Positions 41,301 through 53,300 of a stretch of 64,000 bases of DNA are shown here, one piece after another (the stretch's first letter is position 1; each line of letters starts with the position of its first letter). A program made the translations under genes and the position numbers. Source of the DNA: Rostratula benghalensis. Lineage: Eukaryota > Chordata > Aves > Charadriiformes > Rostratulidae. Location: contig VXAI01000097.1 of assembly GCA_013399305.1 (NCBI GenBank), positions 1,301,495 to 1,365,494 of the forward strand, given 5' to 3'. A model generated the notes under the pieces. That model was not told the DNA's origin. It did not search any database and worked only from the letters and a program-made list of their open reading frames with translations.

Positions 41301-44300
41301 AAGCAAGACAAATTTGGTTTTGTTGATAGAAGCACAAGTGACTTTCTGTGGTTACATTGTTTAGTAAAATTAAGTTGCTATCAGGTGTAAATTTGGCCTA
41401 TTATGTATTTGATGGTGCCAGACACCACTTTGCCGGTAGTCCCAATAAAAGTATTTTAAAATGCCTACAGTGAAGTGCAAAAAGACAAAAAGCAGTGAAG
41501 AGGAATTTCACACAATGAAGCACAAGTTAAATTAACCTGATTTTTCTTCTTCTGGGTAGAAACTGGCAATTTTTCAAAGTCTTATTCTGTTGTTGTCTTA
41601 CATATACCTACCCGCCTTTAGCAAAAAGGTTGGAATATTAGCATGACTAGTGAGAAAAAAATTGGGATAAAGGAGTTTACATTGGCTGAATGCAATACCC
41701 AAGTGCAAGATCCAAGCTAAAAGGGCCAGTATAATCCTTCAAATATCTAAATGAGAACACAGCACTGAAGCAGAGAGGTCATGCCACCTTAATTTAGCAA
41801 CCGCACACCTGCTAAAGCTTTGCTGTTGTCCACAATCCAGCAAGACACAGATATGTTGACACTACTACTGGAAAAGGCAGACCTTCAAACTCTTTTTTTC
41901 TGTGAAGTACATGTACTCAGAAATTGCAGCAAAAATTAAGCATGAAACTTGGTAGCTCAGGTCAAGACTGCATGTGAACAGAACCTGCATGGAATCAGTG
42001 AATTTAGAAAACCATCAGTGTGAAACATCAGCCAAAACCACCCCACTGTACTGGGTACTGAGGATAAGAGGGAAAGCCTATTTATTTCTATTTAATGCTT
42101 TGGTGAACCCACACTTTGAATACTGGATGAACTCAGCCCCTTCATCTCAAGACGCAACAGTTAAAAAATGGCAGCCTGGACAAGTTCCCGTGCAACCTGC
42201 TCTAGGAGGACCCGGTTTAGCAGGGGTCTTGGACTAGATGGTCTCCAGAGGTCCCCTTCCAACCCCATATTCTGTGATTCTGTGTGATGAAAGGGATGGT
42301 GTACTCCTAAGGAGACACTGGAAAAGTTGGAACTTTTAAGTGGAGAAGAGAGGAAAGGACTGACCAAGGGTGGCAAGTTGAATGCTGAACAGTTGTTCAC
42401 CAAATCTCACAATTCTGTAACTATGGGGCACCTCTTGAAAGCACTAAGAAATCTGTGAAAAAGGAAAGAAAACAAATTGTTTCTTTAGAGTCAAGAGTGG
42501 ACTTCTGTAACGTATTGCTTCCACAGCTTCCAGTGATGGATAGCACCAGCTTTCAAGAAAGGGATAAACAAATTCACAGATAACAGATTGGAAAAAAAAT
42601 ACTGAAGTGAAAAGGCAGCAATGTACCTTCCAATTGTTCTAATACAGTGTTTGTGGATGCTACAAGAGTAAGAAGTAAACGGACCACAGAAAACACCTCA
42701 GTTCACACATTTCCTATAAATAGCTCCTATTCCTGTTCCTACAGAACACCAGGAAACATGGAACGCTGGTCTGACCAGAAAGGCATTTACACACTCGGGA
42801 GGAATACAGAGGGAAGTGGCAGGCTGGGAAGAGTTTGAATGGCATTGGGAAACCACATGTCCAAGTAAAATGTTTTGCCTATTTGTTCTTGCTTGTCACC
42901 TCTAAGTAACTGGCAGTGCTAATTGCACACCATGACCAACTCAGCCTGCACTATCTCCCGATGACAGTAGTTGATGGGGAACCACAAATCCTACTGCTCA
43001 GCCAAGCAATCTTAGCTACTGCTGAGGAGGATAACGCAGGCAACTATGTAAACAAAGTTGTCTAGACCAACAAGGCCATCAAGCAACTGCTATGGTCTTC
43101 ACATCTGAAGTCCATATAGCTATGTAGACTAAGGAGAGACAACATCAAGTGTGATGCTTTGCATCATCATGGTGGGTGTCATCAAGGCTGAAAGGACTTA
43201 GGGGTATCAGAAGCCACGTTTCCATTTGTCATTGTAGTGGCAAGGAAGTCTCAAACCCCAGTCACTCCCAGGGTTGTGCTGCTGCTAGAACAGGAGTAAA
43301 AGGACTGGGCAACCTGGAGATGACATAGGTTTTGAAGAGGCAAAGCATGTGCAATGGCATGGCAAATGCTCTGGCATTCAGTAGTAAACAGTATGCCATG
43401 ATAGCTCCAGGTAGGTAAAAGTTCCCAGAGAAAGGGCATCAGAGATGGTGAAATGAAGAACATCCCAACTAGACAAGTGTCAGGATACCTCTGTAGGTAA
43501 GGCAGTACATGTGGCCAAGTAAATGAAGTGCATGTGGGTGTACAAGATATAGTTTTACAAGAAAACATAGACAGATGTCTCATACACATTCTGTCTCACA
43601 GAGGCAGAATGTGAGACCCTAGGCTGGAAATGCATGCTTTCACCAGAAAATGCTTTTCACCATTTGTGCCTGATAAATTTGGTGACCTTTTACGATACTG
43701 CCACAGACTTGGGGGACAACGGCAGAGCAACAGACCTCATCTACTTGGACTTATGCAAAGCATTTGACACTGTCCTACACGACATCCTGGTCTCAAAACT
43801 GGAAAGTCATAGATTTGATGGATGGACCACTCGCTGGATTAGGAACTGGCTGGCTGGCCACACTCAAAGGGTTGTGGTCCCCTGGACAGGCTTGAGAGGT
43901 GGGCTACTGCAAATCGCATTAAGTTCAACCAAGCCAAGTGAAGGGTCCTGCACTTGGGAGGTGGCAATCCCTAGCACAAATACAGGTTGGGTGGAGAATG
44001 GCTGGAGAGCAGCCCTGAGGAGAAGAACTTGGGAGTGATGGTGGATGAGAAGCTCAGCATGAGCTGGCAGTGCACACTGGCAGCCCAGAAAGCCAACCGC
44101 ATCCTGGGATGCATCAAAACAAGTGTAGCCAGCGGGTCACAGGAGGTGATTCTACCCCTTCTACTCTGCTCTTGTGAGACCCCACCTGGAGTACTGTGTC
44201 CAGCTCTGGACTCCTCAACATGGAAAGGACATGGACCTGTTGGAATGGGTCCAGCGGAGGACCACAAAAATGATCAGAGGGATGGAGCACCTCTCCTATG

Positions 44301-47300
44301 AAGACAGGCTGAGGGAGCTGGGGTTGTTCAGCCAGGAGAAGAGAAGGCTCCTGGGAGATCTTATAGCAGCCTCCCAATATCTGAAGGGAGCCTACAGGAG
44401 AGAGTAAATGCCAGGAAGTGTAGTGACAGGACAAGGGGTAATGGTTTTAAAATGAAAGAGGAGAGATTTAGATTAAGCACTAGAAAGAAATTCTTTACTG
44501 TGAGGGTGATGAGACACTGGAACAGGTTGCCCAGGGAAGTTGTGGAGGCCCCGTCCCTGGAAGTGTTCAAGGCCAGGCTGGATGGGGCTTTGAGCAACCT
44601 GGTCTGGTGGGAGGTGTCCCTGCCCATAGCAGGGGGCTTGGAACTTGATGATCTCTAAGGTCCCTTCCAACTCTAACCATTCTATGATTCTATGAACTCC
44701 TCAGAGACATTCAGAGATCTCAAGTGGCTTTCAGCTTTACAGTGAAGATATTTCTCTTACCTTGCTTTAAGTACTTCATTGACTTTTTGTTCTAGTTCTA
44801 ATCTCCTCTGTCGTTCCTTTTCTAGCTCCTGCCTTAGCGTTTCAGCGTTTGTTTCTTCTCTCAGCTTCCTGAGTTCCTCCTCTGTTAATTAAGAAAGAAG
44901 AAAAAGATTCAGTTACCCTGAAGTATTTCTATAAGAAAATTAAAACCTAATTATGACAGATGAGGTTTGTTTTATTTTTTTTAAATCAGTACTATACAAA
45001 ATATATTTACCAGAAAAAAACCCAAGTAATCGATGGCTAGAAAGACTTCATAAAAAGCACACAGCCATATCATGTACAAAATGTTTAGTTAGAATTGTTA
45101 AAGCAAGGAGTAAAACAACTTTAAAGTTTTCAACATGCAATGTATCAAAAATAAGGCCTTGGTACATGCTATGTTTATCTAAATAAAACAGGACGTACCC
45201 TTCATTCCCCAAAGAAATAATCAGCACAACAGGCTGTCTATTGCTAAATCCAGTGGTCATAACAATAATAATAATTTTAAAAAAAAAAAAAAATCTGTTT
45301 TCTTCCCTCATGTATATGGGTAGAAAGCAACCCCTACATATACTCACAAAGTTATATGATGCCATATAACCCTCTATTCACCAATTTCTGGAACTTCTGT
45401 ATTCTTAGACAAGTCAGATGTCCCCATTACGAACCTGAATATCTTACAGTTTTAAGAGGGGGTTATAAAACAAGGAATCAAGTTCAGATTTTTACCCTTT
45501 TCTGAGGTTACAGCTTGCCCTACTAACTTCCATGTAATAATTTATATATATATATATATACACAAATATATGTACTTACTTAAACACTCTCACAAATTTT
45601 CGAATCAGAATTTCGTGTTAACTATGCATAAGGCTTTTTTCCAGGCTAATTAGCCTTGCTTTTTTGTCATTGGCAGTATCCTTGTTCATCACCTTATTGT
45701 ACTCTAGAGCTACAATGCTCAGCTACTATCACTGATCACTTTTCCCACATAGGCATTCAAAAGACACGACAAAAAGATTAGGAATCTCTTTTTCATTTCC
45801 TTCTTTTTTCTCTTTAAATAAAAAAAAAAAAAAAAAAATCACTGTACATTTTGGTGTCTGGGCTGGTTTTGAGGATCAATCCCAAGAATAAATAGTAGAA
45901 TAGCAGGTGTATTTCAAGCTTAAAGAAGACAGAACAGAAAATACTTGCTGATTCCACTATGGAGAAAGAGAAGTTCGGGTTTTATATTGTTTTACAAGAT
46001 TTATGTATTATGTTCTACCCTCCAGCAACCTCTTCTGTTTCTTTTCACATATTGTATTGTAAACCCTTGATAATCAGATAATTTTGCTATATGAGCATCT
46101 CTGACTCCAATCATTTTTTGTTTTGAGAAGGTCTGAAGCCCCAGTGCAAAACAGTCAGAGCTGATAAACTCTCTTCCTCTGCAGGAGGCCCTTGTGCAGT
46201 ATCTCTGATCATTTTATCTACTGTGCAAGTTAGGTAGTGGTAGGTTAACTGTATTCCTGCTGCACTAAGAGGTTTAGGGCACAGAATTAGGAGAGATGAG
46301 AAAAAGCTACGTGAATCAAGAGGACAGTACAACACGATGGCTTCCACCATGAAGCTACAGGTTGACCTCCACCAAACTAAAAGAAGAGGTGTCATCACAC
46401 CATTAATGCTTTGTTAGTGACCCCAGAAAAGAAACCAAGTTATCCTCCAGCATCTAAAACTGAAATTTATTCCCAAGGGTAGTGTGTGGAATTTACACTG
46501 TTGCAGCAGGTATTGTCTCTCTTGTAAATAAATTGAAAGACATGGACATAAGGGCACACCTATACATGGAGTGTATGTGTATCCTACTTATGCATGCACA
46601 AGGAATTTTAAATCCAACAAGAAAACTACATTTATAAGCAGCTTATCCTACTTTCAAGGATTTGCCTTGTTCCAGAACATGAGCATGCACACAGCTAAGG
46701 AGAAACATCTGTTGCACATCAAATGCACCAGAGCTTGTGCAATATCATGAAGATACCACAAGAAGTTCCAGGGCTTGCTAGGGATGTTATCTTCTCAAGA
46801 CCATTAAAGGGAAAAAATTCTTCATTAAGTACTTTTTCTTTTTAAAAAGAGGAAGTGACTATGCATTGTGTATATATAAGAAAACCACAAGTAGTGTAAA
46901 TTAACCTCAATGCCCTTGAAAGTCTACTCAGACCTTCCAGCTTCCTCAATCCCAGTTGTTCTGATTGCGCTACATTTTGTTCCATTAAAAGCAAAACAAC
47001 CCCCCCCCAGGTACTTGACCATTAGGAGGACAAAGGGTGCCAGAGATGCAGCATTTCTTTATGCAAAGAGGCAGAGTTAAAAGGTACAAAACAAACGAGG
47101 TGGAACTCCTATAAAACAAAACAAAAAATGCAGCATTTCATCATTAAGGATTGTCACAGCTTCACATTCCATGGCATATCCTAACTTTCAAGTACATGGC
47201 TTTGCAAATAAAATCCACCCCACTGCAACAGCTCTAGCCCCTCCAACTCCTTACAGCAGCATTTGTTGCTACTTTGGCAGCACTGTGGTCTGGCACTGTA

Positions 47301-50300
47301 AAACCTCTGTGCTTGGTTAGTTTAATACTTTAAGTTTGCTAAGCAACAGGGCAGGGAGGAGGGGGGGAGTGTTCTTCTTTGCACTTTTCCCTGAAATAAT
47401 CTACAGATTAGCCAAGCTGAACTGAACTTTCAGAGGACAGTTTTCTAGCCCCGGGGGATCCTCCTGTAGAAGCAGTGAAGTTGTCTACAAAGAGCAGAGG
47501 TCACGGACCCTTGAGAAGAGCCTGTAAGAACATTTCGCCATGGTATCTACCTATTGAGCTTTACAGTTGAGTATCCTCCTTGACAATGAGAACAGAGTGC
47601 TCCTTGGACTTCACCTTCAGAAAGTTAAAATTCAAAGATCCTCCCCCCTCCAAACACACACAAGAAGGTAAAGCATAAAAGGACAAGTTTCAGGTCCAAG
47701 ATTAATCAGCTTCCATAATTTCCCTCCCATGTACATCAATCTCAGCTCCTTATCTCCCGCTGGGCAAAAAGCTTTAAAATACTACAAGAGGCTCAGTGCA
47801 CGTCTTAACTGGACATGCAGGTGGTGTGAGCAGCCATAAAAGAGACTTGGTTAGATGGGGAAAATTACTGAACAGAACAAAACTTGTGCTGAAGTGCTGA
47901 CAGAGAAAATGCCTGCCAGTCTGGGAAACAGAAGCATCTTTGCGAAGTGCAGCTGGACTCTTAGAAGTACACAGCTGGGTACCTAGAAACCAGAGACATC
48001 CTGAGATGCCACTGATAAGTCCAAACCCAAGGAACTGTAGCAGCAATTTATAATCTGAAAAGGTGAAAAACAGTCTAGAAAAAGGGGAAAACATATTGAG
48101 AAAGTAAGAATCTGTAACTGCCATTGGCAGTTCTATCTGCAAGAACAGGAAAAGTCTGGAAAAATAAAAATTGCCGCAAGAGAGCAGAAAACATCAGCAT
48201 CTATTAGCTATGCCAGGTGAAAACCAGAAATTAACAGCATTTATTAGTTGCTGAAATAGTGGTGTCCTACATCTCCTTATTTCCCTACAACATAAAAATG
48301 ACTTTATTTTTAACCCAAACCGAGTTTCTCTGAGAGCTTGCCGTGCTGCACATACTTTTCCCTTTTCCTTTCCTAATTAGGTTGAGCTCTCTGCATAAAC
48401 TTTTATTTAAGAGACTTTGGAACTTCTCTCTGGGGAGAGTTTGGTTTGGCCTTCCACTTCTGCGATGGCTGGGTCCCCCTCTGGGGTGGGTTTGTCCCCC
48501 CCTCTGGGATGATTTTACACCTTCTGAGATCTGTCTAATAAGCTTGCTACCATTATTGTGAACATACACATACATGTGCATATAACTAATCATAAGTACT
48601 TCTGCTGCTATATTATTAATTTTTAAAAATGGGGGGAAAGTGGGAGAAAAGACAACAATAGTGTTTCAACTACATTAACCTACATATTATTGCACTGTAA
48701 AACCTAGGAGGGCTGACTCTGTAGGAAAGACCACCACCAGCAATGCATCTTGCAAATTACCAAAGAAGTGTATCTGTTTTTCCACAGCCTTTTAGGTGTA
48801 AAACAACTGTTCTACCTGCAGATGAAGGATTTGATAATTTAAAGACTTAACAATTCAAAAAGTTTAGATGGTACCATGTAATTGTTAAAAGACAACTTAG
48901 CCAGCATTTTGTTGCATTATCTATGCCATCAGCCACTGCAGCAACTGAAAAATTGTAGTTTACTCACTGGAATACACAAACACATAAGAAAAGTTTTGCC
49001 AAAAAGCTTTTAAATACCAAAGTATTTGGTTCAGGTGAGGCTGAACAGCATCTGAGTGGTATTTAGAAAAGAAGGATGATGCATCAGGCCGGGAAGGCAC
49101 GGCAGCAGATTGGATTTCTAATTCAATACCGCATGTGCAGTAAAGCGGATGTCTCCCTTAATACGGGGATTGGAGGTGGCTTAGGGAGTCTCCTAGTAGC
49201 TATTTTACATAATAGTATTCCTTTGTAGGCCTACAGGTACGCTGCAAAATCCCCCTCTGAGACAAAGTGATCAAAAAATAAAATCAAATCAAAATAGTTA
49301 GAGACTGCAGATGACTTTCTCTAGTTACCAAATCAGTTTGGTGTTAATCTAAAGAGATACTTCAAAACTAGAAATGCCAGAAAGCGTTCATGCACTCCGT
49401 CATATTTACGTGGGGAAACACCAGGACTTAATGAGACAGAAATAACCCTTCTACGTCTTTGTTAATTACGGCAAATCTACCTACAACCCTTGGAACATTG
49501 GGAGAGTTCAAGTATGTTGTTTAATTGGGACTGAACGCACTAAATCCCTACCACACACCGTGCACCTGGATCTCACCGGCCGCACTGATGGAGCCAGCCA
49601 AGGGGAGTTTTCTCCAGCCTATGAGCGACATTTACTGAGTGCACGTCCTTTCGTCCCCCACCCCATTTTATAGAGGTGTTTTGGTTGAGTGGAGAAAGGC
49701 AGCAGTTAAACGTAAACCACACGTTTTCGCTATAACCCTTCTCCAGCTCAGTCTGGTTTACCTGCACACATCCAAACCAAAACGTAACCTGCCATATTCT
49801 GAAACAGTCACTCCAATTTGCCTGAAAAAAAAAAATTATTCTAATACAGGTTTGGCAGTTAAAAAAATCCCTGTTTGGCAATTAAACAATCCCTCTTTTT
49901 ACTTTGTTTCCATCATTCTGTTGAGCCTCTCTGCTCTTTCAAAGGCAGAGAGCTCCTGCTCCAGAGCTTACAATAAGCATAGCTTTTGAGGACGAATTTT
50001 GGGGTTTCTCTGCATATCCCTACAGGGCAGGGAGCAGCGTGGGCTCCCTCTGTGCTGATAGGAAATAAGCCAACTCTGATCCAGAAGCAGCAGAGGAAAG
50101 GCTTAGTCTGAACCATCATCCTGTTCACAGTGCAATTAACATTCCCTCGGTGCTATTGTCTTCACCTCAATAGCAGAGTTTCATGTGAAGTGTTCTTCTA
50201 TTTCATAAGCGATTTACAATGCACACCTTATTTGACAAGAACATCTTCCTTTGTGCAAACTGGTCTAGCCTCCTCTCTCACCCTTCCTGTTATGCCCCAT

Positions 50301-53300
50301 TTCAAGTGGGTGAGGTTAGAAAGAATTAAGATGTCATTGCTATATACAAAATGGTTATGCTAACAAGCAATTAGTAACTTTACATTTACATACAGTGTTT
50401 TCAGTGGAGCTTTATTGTATTGCAGCAGACACAGGATCATTTCGCCTTCACTATGGAAGGCTTTTAAATTCAACTTCCCAAAAACATGCAAACTATCCTA
50501 AAAATCAATAGCTGACTGAGACAGATCCCCTTCTCAAAAACATCAAGTGGGAAGTTTTCTATTGCTAGATATATTTTTGCCAGTTTGAACGTCATAAAAA
50601 CTGCTGCTGCTCTATGAATTTTCACAAAATTCAGAGACAAAAAATGCCAGAAAAGTTGTAGAATGCATATAAAATGAAGGGAAATGCAAAAATTTTGCCA
50701 TTATTGCAGGAACTGTTTTAACTCCCTGGTTTTGGCAGAAGTGAAACAGGCTGTAAACATTGAAAAAATATCTTGCTCAGGAAGAGAAGCAGGCTCTTCC
50801 AAGCCTTTTGTGTTACTAAGCTGAGCAGGGAAGGGCAGGCTCCACACAGGGCTCCCAAAATCTCCAACCCTGTGACACAAAAGGGATAGGCACAGCAGTG
50901 CTGACCGTGGCCCTGCCTGAGCTTTCACAATGACTGCAGTTCACGAAGAAGCAAGAGCACACCCCACCTCCATCACACGGTACGTCGGTGGCAGCTCTTC
51001 GAGCTGGTGGAGGAGGTAAAACAATACACCTCTGTCAGCACAGGGCTGCACTTGGGTTCATCACCCCCACAAAATGGTGGCATGACAGCATGTGAGCCTC
51101 CTGGGTTGGGCCCTCCAGCAGTCTGGCATCTTCACACCACCACCACTGCAATGGATTTGTCCAACGACAAGCACAGATTGCACAAGGCGGGTGCAGAGCA
51201 AGGACCAGCCCAGGATTCCAGACTGCTGCCACGCTGGGCTGGAGCTGCATCCATTCCCTCTCTCCCGGGGTCAGGAACTTTGTGCTCTGGGAATCCATGT
51301 TGAGAGTGAGAGAGAGCACAGCCCATCCTCTGTCAGTCAGAGCAAAGTCCCCACAGATGAGAAAAAGCAGTCTGAAGTCTCCTTAGTCTGCCTCTTAAAC
51401 CCTCTACCTTTTAAACTCTCAGAAGCTCAGGCCTCTTAAACATCCCACAACCTGTTTACAATTGCCTCTTCCAACAACGTTTCCAGGAAAATGAAGCTGG
51501 AGTTTTGGAGAGGTTTTTTTGTCCCAGAGGGCTAGACATTAATTCAGTACACATGGTGCATCGTGTAAACATCTCTGGGTATGGTGCATCATGTAAACAT
51601 CTCTGGGTATAACGAAAACTTTTCCCACACCTTTTAAGAAACTTGCTGTAGTTTTTAACAATTGTCCCAGTTGAAAGCCAGAAAAAACTTTAAGAGTTTG
51701 TTAATGTAAAGCAAGCGAGAGCAGCTCTGGTGAAGAGACAGCTTTGCAGCAAAGCCAGAACTCATGTCTTTTTACTGCAGCTTCTCTGGGTGCTCAGGGA
51801 AAACATTCAAGAAGATTCCCCAGCAATCACCATACACAAACCACAATCTTCTTCAGAGAAACTCCACAAGCTGGAGGGACACATGCAAATGTCCCAGGAA
51901 CACCCTGTTAAAATCCTGGACTCCCAGATGCTAAGCTGAAAGAAAGGAAGCTTAGAGGGGGGAGTAAAAGGTGTGAAAAACCCAGGGCAAGCTCCACTGC
52001 CACAGCAGCCTCAGTGCTCACCAGCATCAGCACGATTTAGGAGCCCATGCTGCAGTGTTGAGGACCCCTTGACCAGGGTTGAGCATCCAGCAAGGAATCA
52101 TAGAATCACAGACTATCAGGGAGTGGAAGGGACCTTGAAAGGTCATCTTGTCCAATCCCCCTGCCAGAGCAGGAACACCTAGATCAGGTCACACAGGAAT
52201 GCATCCAGACAGGTTTTGAACATCTCCAGAGAAGGAGAATCCACAACCTCTCTGGGCAGCCCGTTCTAGTGCTCCGTCACCCTCACTGTGAAGAAGTTTT
52301 TCCTCATATTTAAGTGAAACCTCTTGTGTTCCAACTTGTACTCATTGCCCCTCGTCCTATCATAGGCCATCACTGAGAAGAGCCTGGCTCCATCCTCCTG
52401 ACACTCACCCTTTACGTATTGATAAACATTAATGAGGTCACTCCTCAGTCTCCTCTTCTCAAACCTGAAGAGACCCAGCTCCCTCAATCTTTCCTCATAG
52501 GGGAGACGCTCCACTCCCTTAATCATCTTTGTGGCCCTGGCCTGGACTCTCTCAAGCAGTTCCCTGTCCCTCTGGAACTGAGGGGCCCAGAACTGGACAC
52601 AATATTCCAGATGGGGTCTCACCAGGGCAGAGGAGAGGGGGACCTACTGACCAAAGCCCTTCTAATACACCCCAGGATGCCACTGACCTTCCTGGCCACC
52701 AGGGCACAGTGCTGGCTCATGGTCATCCTGCTGTCTACCAGGACCCCAAGGTCCCTTTCCCCATGGAAATGGCTACTACATCCCACAGCTGGCATTTGGG
52801 TGCTTCAGACACACACAGCAACTATTTATTTACTCTCTCACCAGGATCTTCACCTGCTATGCAAATCAACTCTATTATATTTTTGAACCAAAGGTGACTA
52901 TGGGCTGCCATGTCAGCAAGACACCACAAAAATAAATGCAGTGAATCCATTCCTCTGCTTTCCTCTAGCTCTGCTGCTGCAGGTGTTTGACCCTCACGTC
53001 AGGAGAAATTACACCAAGGGTGTTCTGACACTGTAAAGCCAGTCACATACAAGGTCTAAAACGGCACATGAGAACGAAGAGTGTGGGGAAGCAGAAGTTT
53101 CAATGGGAAAGGAGCATAATCCTGACTTCTTTTGAAATGTTGGTATAAAAAAACATAACCAACACCAGCAGTTTTGTAAGCTCCTAGAGACTCTTGCCGC
53201 AGCCTGCTGTACAGAGTGGAATGCAAAACCCTTGTGGGAGAGGACTTGACTTCCCCCTAAAACTTTTCATCCTCACACAGCATTTCTTTCATTTACTAGT

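Larger units (their letters stand above)
36530..44760 (-). other. GRAMD4 intron 2 (8.2 kb)
   Basis: From about 36530 to 42050 I see only unclassified AT-rich sequence with T runs (about 40690). From 42050 to 44695 the intron is mostly transposon-derived: an old CR1/L3-like element interrupted by a CR1 end, then a longer CR1 copy. Confidence 0.75.

Noticed and set aside
43634..44038. Reverse-transcriptase-like open frame as a host gene
   Set aside because: It is the broken CR1 polymerase, ending in out-of-register sequence after an internal deletion.
52266..52622. 118-codon minus-strand open frame as a gene
   Set aside because: Matches the CR1 polymerase C-terminus and continues directly into the CR1 3' UTR.
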